NCBI GenBank assembly: GCA_002404515.1
Contig: DHJV01000069.1
Location: 21,902-45,450 of the forward strand
Length of the DNA: 23,549 nucleotides
Reading direction: 5' to 3'
Source of the DNA: Lachnospiraceae bacterium UBA4711
Lineage (GTDB): Bacteria > Bacillota > Clostridia > Lachnospirales > Lachnospiraceae
Shown piece after piece: positions 1 through 7,737 of this stretch (positions are counted from its first letter, which is position 1; the number at the start of each line of letters is the position of its first letter). The position numbers were made by a program, and so were the translations under genes. Below the pieces are notes generated by a model. The model was not told where the DNA came from and searched no databases. It was given only the letters and a program-made list of their open reading frames with translations.

Positions 1-90
1 GTGGATGCAGGCTGTTGTGCAGGCGTGACACCGGAAGCGCATGAGGCAGCACTTGCAACGATGCGTTCCTGTCAGGTGGAGGTAATATAA
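1..90 (+). CDS. Cysteine hydrolase (isochorismatase-like) family protein, 3' end only
   Basis: Only the last 29 codons are present; the gene starts before the window. The reading frame runs from base 1 to a TAA at 88-90. The residues VDAGCCAGVTPEAHEAAL resemble the C-terminal part of isochorismatase/nicotinamidase-type cysteine hydrolases, which carry a catalytic Cys in a CCAGVTP-like motif followed by a helix with His-Glu-Ala-Ala. These enzymes hydrolyse amides or vinyl ethers in the cytoplasm, and the substrate cannot be judged from so short a piece. No clear terminator follows; the next feature is a riboswitch leader about 140 bases on. The family call rests on one motif, so it is moderate. 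Confidence 0.55.
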   Translation: MDAGCCAGVTPEAHEAALATMRSCQVEVI

Positions 91-221
91 AAAAGAACAA
101 ATAAATACTAAAATAACGCAAGAATATGATAAAAATTCACGAAAATCCATGTAAGATTCTAGTAAAATTATACAATTGCAATCAATAATAGTATGTGTTA
201 CTATTTTCATGCATAGTAAAG

Positions 222-300
222 TTTATATGTGGCAAAACAGTCGAAAGATTGCGACGCAAAGCTATAGGGCCTGTAAGATGGCAGCCAGTTGCACGAACGT
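222..300 (+). ncRNA. Cyclic di-GMP-I (GEMM) riboswitch aptamer
   Basis: The stretch carries the conserved blocks of the GEMM class I aptamer in the right order: GGCAAA at 231-236, a short P2 hairpin CAGTC-GAAA-GATTG at 238-251 with the GAAA tetraloop, GACGCAAAGC at 253-262, TATAGGGCCT at 263-272 and ATGGCAGCCAG at 278-288. GTG at 229-231 and CAC at 292-294 can close P1. The family binds the second messenger c-di-GMP. An intrinsic terminator follows at 306-350 and the kinase gene starts at 371, so this is a classic transcription-attenuation leader. Whether ligand turns the gene on or off is not clear, because P1 and the terminator stem do not visibly share bases. Confidence 0.9.
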
Positions 301-305
301 ATATT

Positions 306-350
306 AGAAGTATTGTCCTGTCATGTATAGCGCAATGCTTCTTTTTTATT
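306..350 (+). terminator. Intrinsic terminator in the riboswitch expression platform
   Basis: AGAAGTATTG (306-315) pairs with CAATGCTTCT (333-342), ten base pairs with one G-T wobble, followed by a T-rich run. It lies between the c-di-GMP aptamer and the kinase ribosome binding site. It therefore acts before, not after, a gene. It also shows that an in-frame ATG at 323, inside the loop, is not the kinase start. Confidence 0.88.
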
Positions 351-370
351 TGGTAAAGGCAGGGGATCGC

Positions 371-2143
371 ATGGATCAGAAAATAAATGATAAATATAAA
401 AAACAAGTTATGAATATGGATTCGATCTTTGAGAAGCTGGCATTGATGAATCAGGCGGAAACGGAAGAAGAGCTGAATGTCAGAATCCCATTGCTTTTAG
501 AGGAGATTGGCAAATATACGCATTCGGAACGCGTGTATATTTTTGACTGGACATCGCCGGAACAGGAACGCTACTGCAATACGTTTGAATGGTGCCGTGA
601 CAGCAGAAATCCTTTGCAATACCGGAAGAAAAAAGAGATTCGCGTACAGGAACTTCCGTATTGGCAGAAACGGTTTGAACAGGGCGAGAGCATTATGATT
701 TCCAATTTGGAGGAAGCGCAGAATGAGATGCCGTTTGAATGTGATTTCCTGCGTCGTCAGGGAATTTATACAGAAATTGCAGTGCCGATTATCTCACATA
801 ACCGGTTAAATGGTTTTCTGGGTCTGGACAATCCGGAAACCGAATTTCTGGATATGTCAACGAAGCTGATGCAGGATGTGGGAGTGCATATCAGCTATAT
901 ACGGGAGACACAGAAGCTCATTCAGAAGGAACGCGATCAGATGAAGCTTATGGCACAGGCACTTGAAGAGGCGCAGCGTGCAAATGCAGCGAAATCAGAG
1001 TTCTTGTCCCGTATGTCGCATGACATACGCACGCCGCTGAATGGCATTATCGGCATTATAGATATGAACGACCGGTGTCCGGAAGACGTGGAACAAATGA
1101 AAGTAAATCGTAGCAGAGCAAAAACTGCAGCAAATTATCTGATGTCATTGCTCAATGATGTGCTGGAAATGAGCAAGCTGCAGGATGGTTCGGTTGTGCT
1201 GATGCATGAAGAGTTTGACATCGTGGATATCATTACAGAGATGATCGCACTTGTGCAGGTGCGCGGAAAAGAGAAAAAAATTGAGATTGTGACGGAAATC
1301 GCGGATAATATGCGTCATTGCAAAGTGTATGGAAGTCCGGCACATGTGCGCCGGATATTGGTGAATCTGCTTACAAATGCAATCCAGTACAATCATTATG
1401 AGGGCATGGTGAAGTTCAAGGCGCGTGTTGCAATGGAGGATGCAGCTCGTATTGAGTATGAATTCATAGTCGAAGACAACGGCGTTGGAATGGAGGCAGA
1501 CTTTATCGCGCATATTTTTGAACCGTTTGTGCAGGAAGCGATGGATGTGCGAAGCAATTATCAGGGAACCGGACTTGGCATGCCCATCACCAAGAATCTG
1601 CTGGATCTCATGGGGGGAAGTATCTATGTGGAAAGCCAGAAAAATGTGGGAAGTATCTTTACTGTTACAATTCCGTTTGAAAAGGTTACCACAGATGCGT
1701 ATGAAGATTTCATGAAAATAGAAAAAGGGATTCCGGATATTCAAGGCATGCAGATTCTGCTGGCGGAGGATAATGATCTGAACCGGGATATCGTGAAATT
1801 TATCTTAGAGGATGCAGGTGCAAAGGTGTGCGCAGTCTCCGATGGACATCAGGCGGTCGATGCATATCTGGATGCACCGGAGAATACATACGATGTTATC
1901 CTGATGGATGTGATGATGCCGAACATTGACGGTCTGGAGGCAACGCGGATCATACGCGGGCAGAAACGCAAAGATGCACGGACGGTTGGCATCGTGGCGC
2001 TTACCGCGAATGCATTTACAGAGGATATGCGACGCACCAAGGCTGCCGGCATGAATGAGCATCTGACGAAGCCACTGAATTCGGAGAAGATGCTACGGAC
2101 GATCGCAAGATACCGCAGGTTTGGGATGCATGAAAAAGAATAA
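371..2143 (+). CDS. GAF-domain hybrid sensor histidine kinase/response regulator
   Basis: A 590-residue soluble hybrid kinase. Order: a GAF-like sensor region (about 15-175), a helical linker (about 177-210), a HisKA dimerisation domain with the phospho-acceptor His217 in SHDIRTPLNG, a HATPase domain (Asn336 in the N box, DNGVGM at 369-374, GTGLGM at 399-404), and a C-terminal receiver with phospho-acceptor Asp513 in LMDVMMP and the conserved Lys in LTKPLN. No transmembrane segment is seen, so it probably senses an intracellular signal. The receiver is fused and has no output domain, so phosphate probably passes to a separate partner not seen here. The start at 371 is chosen over an in-frame ATG at 323 because AGGGGA precedes it at good spacing and 323 lies inside the leader terminator. 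Transcription is probably gated by c-di-GMP through the upstream riboswitch. Confidence 0.93.
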   Translation: MDQKINDKYKKQVMNMDSIFEKLALMNQAETEEELNVRIPLLLEEIGKYTHSERVYIFDWTSPEQERYCNTFEWCRDSRNPLQYRKKKEIRVQELPYWQKRFEQGESIMISNLEEAQNEMPFECDFLRRQGIYTEIAVPIISHNRLNGFLGLDNPETEFLDMSTKLMQDVGVHISYIRETQKLIQKERDQMKLMAQALEEAQRANAAKSEFLSRMSHDIRTPLNGIIGIIDMNDRCPEDVEQMKVNRSRAKTAANYLMSLLNDVLEMSKLQDGSVVLMHEEFDIVDIITEMIALVQVRGKEKKIEIVTEIADNMRHCKVYGSPAHVRRILVNLLTNAIQYNHYEGMVKFKARVAMEDAARIEYEFIVEDNGVGMEADFIAHIFEPFVQEAMDVRSNYQGTGLGMPITKNLLDLMGGSIYVESQKNVGSIFTVTIPFEKVTTDAYEDFMKIEKGIPDIQGMQILLAEDNDLNRDIVKFILEDAGAKVCAVSDGHQAVDAYLDAPENTYDVILMDVMMPNIDGLEATRIIRGQKRKDARTVGIVALTANAFTEDMRRTKAAGMNEHLTKPLNSEKMLRTIARYRRFGMHEKE

Positions 2144-2167
2144 AGAATACGGGGATTGTGTCAGTGT

Positions 2168-2210
2168 AAAGGAAGTGGTTTTTGACGTATGACTGCTTCC
2201 TTTTTTGTTT
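2168..2210 (+). terminator. Intrinsic terminator after the hybrid kinase
   Basis: AAAGGAAGTGG (2168-2178) pairs with CTGCTTCCTTT (2193-2203), eleven pairs with two wobbles, followed by a run of T. It lies 25 bases after the kinase stop and isolates it from the next gene. Confidence 0.88.
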
Positions 2211-2228
2211 TCAGTATAACGTGGGTTG

Positions 2229-2237
2229 TGGTATAAT
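2229..2237 (+). promoter_or_regulatory. Extended -10 promoter for the 2271 gene
   Basis: TGGTATAAT at 2229-2237 is a perfect extended -10 (TG-N-TATAAT). The region 17 bases upstream (TTTCAG, 2209-2214) is a weak -35, as is usual for extended -10 promoters. It sits just after the kinase terminator and about 34 bases before the next start codon. Confidence 0.6.
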
Positions 2238-2270
2238 ATAAACAGGTTATTTTGGAAGGGAGTTGTTACT

Positions 2271-3047
2271 ATGAATTTATATGAGACAGATGCAGAATTT
2301 ATGGAGCGCTTTGAGCGGTTTGCGTTCAAGGAGATTGTAAATGAGAATGGAATGAAGTTGGATGATGAGACACGGTATATGTCGATTCTCGCATCTCTGA
2401 TTGGGTGTCAGGGCGTGGATGCATATAAGGTGATCGTGGCGAAAGCACTGGACAGTGGGTTATCGCCTGCGGAGATCAAGGAGATCGTGTATCAGTCCGT
2501 GGACTACCTTGACATGGGCAGAGTCTGGCCATTTCTGGTTGCCACAAATGTAGTTATGGAAGCAAAGGGAATTGAGCTTCCTCTTCTGGATTCGACAAGA
2601 GCCAAGCAGAGCCGACTGGGTATGACCAAACAGGAACGGTTGGAGAAGTCTGCTTCGGATGAGTCAGAGCCTGCTGGTGCAGGCGGGGAAACTGCTGAAG
2701 AGCAGAAGCTTGCAGAACAGGCAGGCATCTTCGAGGAGCATATGAAGGAAGTCTGGAAGGACAGTCATATTGATAAATGGCTCAAAGAGAACTATTTCGG
2801 TGACAGTTATCCGGGCAGTCGTCTGTCACTTGCAAAGCGCGAACTGATAACCTTCTGTTTCTTATTCTCGCAGGGTGGCTGTGATATGCAGGTGGTTGCG
2901 CATGCAAAGGGTAACATGAAGATTGGAAATGACAAGGAATTGTTGATGCGTGTGATCTCACAGAGTCTGCCATACATCGGCTATCCGAGATGTTTAAATG
3001 CGGTGAACTGTGTCAATGAAGCTGAACGACAGATGAAGCAGGAGTAA
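2271..3047 (+). CDS. Carboxymuconolactone decarboxylase (CMD/AhpD-like) family protein
   Basis: A 258-residue cytoplasmic protein with two CMD-like helical repeats. The first (about 25-115) includes SILASLIGCQG and LSPAEIKEIVYQSVDYLDMGR. The second (about 180-255) includes AKRELITFCFLFSQGG and HAKGNMKIGNDKELLMRVISQ. They are joined by a low-complexity linker rich in Glu, Ala and Gly (about 125-150). Family members include decarboxylases and AhpD-type peroxidase partners, but the CxxC pair of AhpD is not visible, so a peroxidase role is not supported. The start is the ATG preceded by GGAAGGGAG; an in-frame ATG at 2226 lies upstream of the -10 and is rejected. The next gene follows with only three bases between, and its ribosome binding site lies in the last codons of this one, so the two are co-transcribed. 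The substrate is unknown. Confidence 0.8.
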   Translation: MNLYETDAEFMERFERFAFKEIVNENGMKLDDETRYMSILASLIGCQGVDAYKVIVAKALDSGLSPAEIKEIVYQSVDYLDMGRVWPFLVATNVVMEAKGIELPLLDSTRAKQSRLGMTKQERLEKSASDESEPAGAGGETAEEQKLAEQAGIFEEHMKEVWKDSHIDKWLKENYFGDSYPGSRLSLAKRELITFCFLFSQGGCDMQVVAHAKGNMKIGNDKELLMRVISQSLPYIGYPRCLNAVNCVNEAERQMKQE

Positions 3048-3050
3048 GTG

Positions 3051-4226
3051 ATGGCAAAGCAGGGAAGATATACAGCAAAAAAATCTAGCTGCCCGATCTC
3101 CAAGAAATGCGGAGGCTGCCAGTATATTGACAAGACTTATACAGAACAGTTGAAGATTAAGACCGATCAGGTGAAGAAACTGCTTGCTCCGTATGGTTCC
3201 GTGGATGAAATTATCGGCATGAAAGAGCCGTATCATTACCGGAACAAGGTCAATGCGGCATTCCAGCATAAGCGGAATGGCGAGATTCTGGCAGGTGTGT
3301 ATGAAGAGGGTACGCACCGGGTATTGTCGGTGGACGATTGCAAGATTGAGAATCGTCTGGCACAGGAGATTGTGGAGACAATCCGCGGGTTGCTGCGTTC
3401 ATTTAAGATTACGGTCTACAATGAAGATAGTGGGTATGGATTGCTGCGCCATGTGATGATCAGAACCGGACATGCGACTGGAGAAGTTATGGTTGTGCTT
3501 GTGACGGCGTCGCCGATCTTCCCATCGAAGAAGAATTTCGCGAAGGCGCTTGTCAAGGCGCATCCGCAGATCACGACGATCGTGCAGAATATCAACGATA
3601 AGGATACAAGTATGGTGCTTGGCGAGCGGAATCAAGTGTTGTACGGCAGAGGATTTATCGAAGACAAGCTGTGTGGAAAGACCTTCAAGATCTCGCCGAC
3701 GAGCTTCTATCAAGTGAATCCGGTGCAGACTGAAATCCTGTATAACAAGGCGATGGAATATGCAAAACTTACTGACAAAGAGGTTGTTGTGGACGCTTAC
3801 TGCGGAACCGGTACGATCGGAATCGTGGCAAGCGACCATGCGAAGCAGGTGATCGGCGTCGAACTGAACAAGGCAGCCGCGAAGGATGCCATCACGAACG
3901 TGAAACGAAACGATTGTAAGAATGTCCGGATCTATGATGGCGATGCGGGTAAATTCATGGTTGGCATGGCAGAAGCTGGAACGAATGTGGATATTGTATT
4001 CTTAGATCCGCCGCGAAGTGGCAGTACACCGGAGTTCTTCGATTCCGTCTGTAAGCTGGCACCGAAACGGATCGTATACATTTCCTGTGGACCGGAAAGT
4101 CTGGCGCGGGATCTGAAATACCTGAAGAGCAAGCGGATGTATCAGGTGGAGAAGATTGCGCTTGTGGATTTATTTCCGTGGACGGAACATTGTGAGGCGG
4201 TGTGCTTGTTATCAAAGAGAGCTTAA
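3051..4226 (+). CDS. rlmD: 23S rRNA (uracil-5)-methyltransferase, RlmD/RumA family
   Basis: A 391-residue TrmA/RumA-family enzyme that uses S-adenosylmethionine to make 5-methyluridine in 23S rRNA. Iron-sulfur cluster ligands are visible: Cys14, Cys20 and Cys23 (CPISKKCGGC) and Cys97 (VDDCKIEN). The SAM-binding site is DAYCGTGTIG from Asp248. The substrate motif is FLDPPRSG, and the catalytic nucleophile is Cys346 in YISCGPESLARDL. There is no N-terminal TRAM domain, so it is a short form. In Firmicutes one such enzyme may modify both U747 and U1939, so the exact target is uncertain. The start is ATG 3051, with AGGAG six bases upstream; a GTG directly before it is the alternative. No clear terminator follows, and an AT-rich accessory island begins right after the stop. 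Confidence 0.88.
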   Translation: MAKQGRYTAKKSSCPISKKCGGCQYIDKTYTEQLKIKTDQVKKLLAPYGSVDEIIGMKEPYHYRNKVNAAFQHKRNGEILAGVYEEGTHRVLSVDDCKIENRLAQEIVETIRGLLRSFKITVYNEDSGYGLLRHVMIRTGHATGEVMVVLVTASPIFPSKKNFAKALVKAHPQITTIVQNINDKDTSMVLGERNQVLYGRGFIEDKLCGKTFKISPTSFYQVNPVQTEILYNKAMEYAKLTDKEVVVDAYCGTGTIGIVASDHAKQVIGVELNKAAAKDAITNVKRNDCKNVRIYDGDAGKFMVGMAEAGTNVDIVFLDPPRSGSTPEFFDSVCKLAPKRIVYISCGPESLARDLKYLKSKRMYQVEKIALVDLFPWTEHCEAVCLLSKRA

Positions 4227-4438
4227 TTTTATGCGGATTAGCAGGCTTTTTTGGAAAATATGTACCTGTGTTTTTAGCAGGAAAAAATGTATATAAAACC
4301 CTGAAATTCAAGAGGGGGCAAAAAAAATCGTTGCAGTCAAAGTTGTACGCCGGAATAGTATAGGTGCTCAGGCTGTGCGCGGATAATATTATATTATATA
4401 AAGAAAAATTAGGAAATGGCTATATACGAGAGAGATTA
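4227..4438. other. Intergenic stretch at the left edge of the AT-rich island
   Basis: These 212 bases contain no convincing gene, terminator or consensus promoter. They include several A and T runs and a weak CCCT/AGGG inverted repeat near 4300-4317. Base composition becomes visibly more AT-rich from here, which marks the start of the accessory region. Confidence 0.5.
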
Positions 4439-5104
4439 ATGAGCAAGAAAAAAGATATAATCAGTTTGATAATAGGATTTGCGGGAGCTTGGGCAGGATT
4501 GTATGGTGTTATAGCATTTAATCAGTTTGTGCTGATGTCATTATCGTTAGGGATAAGAATGGCAAGCATGATTCTGACTTACTGGTTAATTGCGTTGATT
4601 CCAGTAATTGTTATGCTTGTTAATAAAGACAGATTGACGGATTATGGATTCTATAAAAATAAAATATGGATGCAAATTTTTATGGGTATTTTAATTGGCG
4701 TTGTAATGTCAGTTGTACTAACACTAATACCACACCTAATTGGTTTTGGTGAGTTCGTAGATAGTGGGAAAAGATATAAATACTTATGGCAATTTGCTTA
4801 TGAGTTTGTATATTGTATCCTGGCAGTTGGTTTAGTGGAAGAGTTTGTGTTCAGAGGATTTATTTTTGAAAAAATCAAGTGTATTGGCGGCAATGATATA
4901 ATTGCTGGTATTGTTTCTTCTGTGCTTTTTGGCGCGTTTCATTTGTTTAGCGGTAATATGGTTCAAATGGTTATTACAGCGTTTATGGGCGCATTTTTCT
5001 GCTTTTGCAGATTAAAGATTAAGAATTGTACTACTTTATCTCTAATAATTGGACACGGCGTGTATGATGCATTAATTACTGTTTTTGCATCTATTTTGTT
5101 ATAA
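4439..5104 (+). CDS. CPBP family intramembrane glutamic endopeptidase
   Basis: A 221-residue polytopic membrane protein with about six or seven hydrophobic segments. It has all three hallmark motifs of the CPBP/Abi (Rce1-like) protease family: EEFVFRG with Glu134, Glu135 and Arg139, FGAFH with His168, and GHGVYD with His206 and Asp210. Members are membrane proteases. In bacteria they are often found near bacteriocin or toxin loci, where they can provide self-immunity, but no substrate can be named here. The start is ATG 4439 followed by a Lys-rich cytoplasmic end, preceded by a weak GAGAG site; an ATG at 4364 would add 25 unremarkable residues. It is the first gene of the AT-rich island and lies just upstream of the first HTH gene. 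A conflict role is inference from context. Confidence 0.85.
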   Translation: MSKKKDIISLIIGFAGAWAGLYGVIAFNQFVLMSLSLGIRMASMILTYWLIALIPVIVMLVNKDRLTDYGFYKNKIWMQIFMGILIGVVMSVVLTLIPHLIGFGEFVDSGKRYKYLWQFAYEFVYCILAVGLVEEFVFRGFIFEKIKCIGGNDIIAGIVSSVLFGAFHLFSGNMVQMVITAFMGAFFCFCRLKIKNCTTLSLIIGHGVYDALITVFASILL

Positions 5105-5152
5105 ATTTTTTGTCAATCACTATAAGTTTTTAGAAATTTGGAATGAAATCTC

Positions 5153-5196
5153 TTGTTGGGATTATGTTTCTATGATACAATATCCGAAAAATCGGA
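5153..5196 (+). promoter_or_regulatory. Promoter and dyad operator of the first HTH gene
   Basis: The -35 is TTGTTG (5153-5158) and the -10 is TACAAT (5176-5181), with a 17-bp spacer. Directly after the -10 is the dyad TCCGA-AAAA-TCGGA (5183-5196), covering the likely transcription start. The same arrangement occurs before the second HTH gene at 7738-7781, which points to autoregulation by these proteins. Confidence 0.75.
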
Positions 5197-5223
5197 AATG
5201 GACAAATGAAAGGATATTGTTTT

Positions 5224-6099
5224 ATGAATATATATGAAAAAATCTTTGCCAGACTTGAAGAATTACATATGAGCCAGATAGAACTGTCGCGAAGAACTGG
5301 CATAGCTACCAGCACAATCAGTGACTGGCGTAAGAAAAAGATTAATCCACAGGCAGATAAACTGGTGTCTATTTGTAAGGCGCTTGATATGTCACTTGTG
5401 GATTTACTTTGTGATGAGGACGATAAGAAAAATGAGGTTTTAACAGCGGATTTTGTAACCGATGACAGTTTAATGGTTGAATCCATAATGAATGCGTCGT
5501 CTAGTATCAAAAGAAGAATAATCGCTTATTATTGTTTCATTACAGGAAAAGATGATAAAGATAAGCAAGATAAGCAAGATAGAAATATTTCAATTATTCA
5601 GGACGAGGATGGAAAAAGTATCGTTTTAATCAATGATATTCGTTATAAATCAAGAAGAAGTATAGATTGGAATGAAATTGAAACGTATCTGAAGCAATAT
5701 ATAGGTGAATGTTTTGAAATATTAGAAACTTCAGATAAAGTCTATATCGGTACTGATTTTCCAGATGAGTTTGCACATTCAAAAGATACAAAAGATGTAA
5801 AAGGTGCCAATGAGAAAGCAAAGGCGAATGCAATTACTGCAATTGGGGATTTAATAGAAATTGCAACAGATAAAACAGAATTTCCTGATCATAATAATAA
5901 GCATGGAAACAAAGCTAAGTATGGTTGGTATAGATATACAACTCGGTTTGGAATCCCGGTATATAGTGAGGATGGAAATTTAGAAAAGTATAATATTTTT
6001 CGAGCTAGAATATTGGTTAGACGTGATGAAGCTAGAAAATTGTATTTATATGACATTGTAACAATAAAAAAAGAAACGAGTAAGCCGCTTGAGTCATAA
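5224..6099 (+). CDS. XRE-family HTH protein with a C-terminal nuclease-like (PBECR-type) domain, copy 1
   Basis: A 291-residue protein. Residues 3-60 form a Cro/CI-type helix-turn-helix (MSQIELSRRTGIATSTISDW) followed by LVDLLCDEDD. An acidic and Lys-rich variable linker spans about 68-120. The C-terminal 165 residues include VLINDIRYKSRRSIDW, YIGTDFPDEF, KAKANA, YGWYRYTTRFGIPVY and LYLYDIVTIKKETS. I recall this C-terminal pattern from phage and conjugative-element proteins of Clostridia and associate it with the PBECR group (Barnase-EndoU-ColicinE5/D-RelE-like nucleases), but I could not test that. The start is ATG 5224 with AAAGGA nine bases upstream. It is paralogous to the gene at 7803 (60 of about 66 N-terminal residues alike). 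It may be a toxin-like protein carrying its own repressor domain. Confidence 0.75.
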   Translation: MNIYEKIFARLEELHMSQIELSRRTGIATSTISDWRKKKINPQADKLVSICKALDMSLVDLLCDEDDKKNEVLTADFVTDDSLMVESIMNASSSIKRRIIAYYCFITGKDDKDKQDKQDRNISIIQDEDGKSIVLINDIRYKSRRSIDWNEIETYLKQYIGECFEILETSDKVYIGTDFPDEFAHSKDTKDVKGANEKAKANAITAIGDLIEIATDKTEFPDHNNKHGNKAKYGWYRYTTRFGIPVYSEDGNLEKYNIFRARILVRRDEARKLYLYDIVTIKKETSKPLES

Positions 6100-6311
6100 A
6101 ACTGTACGGTAGTAAACTTCGTTTCTCTGATAATCATAATACAATATTGGAACGACGATGTCAATCCGAATACTCGAAAAAGTTTGCGCATACCGATAAA
6201 ATTGCGCTTTCACGTGCGCGAATGTTAATGTGAGGTAAAGTTTCACCACATTGTGAGGCAGTGTGCATGCTTAGTAGAGAAAGGAGTTCGTAGTTGGGGG
6301 GATAGAATTAC
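6100..6311. other. Intergenic scar between modules, with a remnant of an rlmD-like 3' end
   Basis: This stretch holds a 19-base element (6160-6178, GTCAATCCGAATACTCGAA) that recurs with two changes at 8748-8766 after the second HTH gene. It also holds a fragment at 6246-6293 that reads PHCEAVCMLSR, very like the end of the rRNA methyltransferase at 3051 (EHCEAVCLLSK). A TACAAT at about 6141 resembles the HTH promoter -10. No full gene is seen. Confidence 0.55.
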
Positions 6312-7220
6312 ATGAAAACAAATGACAAATTTCCATTTGCTATGACCAAGAAATCGTTGGCTGCATATATCGTTTTTACAGTACTTATGGGACTATTTCT
6401 GTTTTTTGTCAGAGGAGATATGGTTGGAAAGTGTGCGGCATGTATTGTTTGTCCGATGCTCATTGTATATTTAATCTATGCGTATTGTAAAGAAAGCAAA
6501 GCAGATATGAAAGCGCATGAGACGAAAGCACAATATATGAATGGCAGCTATTTTGAAAGCTCTGGATGGCATGAGAAATATGTAGACTATCTTAATGAGC
6601 ACCCTTTTGAGAAACCTAAATATCAAAACATGAAACGGGATTTATTAAAAAGATTTCAAAGACGGGAATATCTTGTCAAAATGATATTGCAGTTGTTTCT
6701 AATATTTTGTACCTTGTGTCTTATTCCTTTAGGTCGTTATTATATGGCTGTCATAGGACTTTGCCTGTTCGGATTTTTGTTTTGGCTAGAGTTTTCACTG
6801 TATATAGGAATGCCGGTACGGAAGTGGTTGAAGGGAGATATTGATTATGAGGAGCTTGAAGCGTCATATTTAAAAAGTCAAATGCTTTTCTATAAAACAA
6901 ATGCATTAGCATTTGGAACTACACATTTACATGGATTCACAGAGAAAAAAATATATGCAATAGATTATCGGTTGGTGGAAGGAATATCAAGAAAAATAGT
7001 ACGTCTTAAGAAGTATGAGGATGGAATTTATAACACGGAGGAGTATCAGCATTTTGCAGTTATTCATGTCAGACTGCCAAGAAGCGGAAACATTTACGAT
7101 GTTGAGATCGAACTAAATGAGTTTCAGGTTCAAATGGCAATTGATAAGCTAGCCACTTGCAAAATTGGTGAAGATTTGATAGGAAATCTTTCTGTAAACG
7201 AGCATAAAGAAAATGAATAA
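6312..7220 (+). CDS. Membrane protein of unknown function, immunity-locus type
   Basis: A 302-residue protein that I do not recognise. It has two hydrophobic segments near the N-terminus (about 15-34 and 40-60), a polar stretch, then two more (about 122-140 and 142-165), and a soluble C-terminal part of about 135 residues with mixed strands and helices. That makes a four-span membrane protein with a cytoplasmic tail. It ends inside the overlapping start of the SUKH-like reading frame, so the two are probably translated together. No toxin, enzyme or signal-peptide motif is visible. The placement next to a SUKH gene in an AT-rich island suggests an immunity or accessory role, but that is inference. 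The GGGGGGA run upstream is a poorly spaced ribosome binding site. Confidence 0.7.
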   Translation: MKTNDKFPFAMTKKSLAAYIVFTVLMGLFLFFVRGDMVGKCAACIVCPMLIVYLIYAYCKESKADMKAHETKAQYMNGSYFESSGWHEKYVDYLNEHPFEKPKYQNMKRDLLKRFQRREYLVKMILQLFLIFCTLCLIPLGRYYMAVIGLCLFGFLFWLEFSLYIGMPVRKWLKGDIDYEELEASYLKSQMLFYKTNALAFGTTHLHGFTEKKIYAIDYRLVEGISRKIVRLKKYEDGIYNTEEYQHFAVIHVRLPRSGNIYDVEIELNEFQVQMAIDKLATCKIGEDLIGNLSVNEHKENE

Positions 7221-7273
7221 AAAAAGAAATTGATGAGGGTGTATTTCTTGTTAAGAGGAAAGATGAAACAGAT

Positions 7274-7666
7274 TTGTCTGTATTTGAAGAAAAATATGGA
7301 TATACATTACCTACTGAAATAAATGATTATATTAATCTGTTTTGGCATCCTTGTATTAGAGGATATTGTAATACTAAAGAATCTATTGTATTATTTTCCG
7401 TTTTGAAAAAGGAAGGCGATTCAAGTGATGACATATTATTCTATAAAAATAGTTTGATTTCGATGGCTAAAGATTGGGAAGAGATGGGGGATATTAAAAA
7501 ATTTATTCCTATAGGATGGCTTGGTTATTCCGGTAGATACGTTCTCTATGAAGTGAGTAGTCATAACATTTTTTTGGAAAATATGGATATAGATGGAGAA
7601 GTGGAAGATAAGCCCATTGCCAATTCTCTAAAAGAACTTATTAACAATATGAACGTTATAATGTAA
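7274..7666 (+). CDS. SMI1/KNR4 (SUKH) family immunity-like protein
   Basis: A protein of 130 residues from a TTG codon at 7274. FEEKYGYTLPTEINDYINLFWHP near the N-terminus, FIPIGWLGYSG, and the end pattern DKPIANSLKELINN fit the SUKH superfamily, whose bacterial members are cytoplasmic immunity proteins that bind and block polymorphic nuclease toxins. The start is unsettled. The open frame continues upstream to 7217 with family-like residues (KKEIDEGVFLVKRKDETDLS) but has no usual start codon. An ATG at 7213, overlapping the stop of the upstream gene, leads into a run of seven A's (7219-7225); with six A's it would be in frame with this gene. The TTG start has no good ribosome binding site. 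See the finding on this tract. No cognate toxin is in the window. Confidence 0.8.
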   Translation: MSVFEEKYGYTLPTEINDYINLFWHPCIRGYCNTKESIVLFSVLKKEGDSSDDILFYKNSLISMAKDWEEMGDIKKFIPIGWLGYSGRYVLYEVSSHNIFLENMDIDGEVEDKPIANSLKELINNMNVIM

Positions 7667-7737
7667 TTGTTTTATTGTAGACTCGGCGTATCTGATACAC
7701 AAGGTCTAACGAGGTGAGTAATATTATTATGGATGTC

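Noticed and set aside
323..370. Earlier in-frame start for the hybrid kinase at 323
   Set aside because: The ATG lies in the loop of the leader terminator and has no ribosome binding site.
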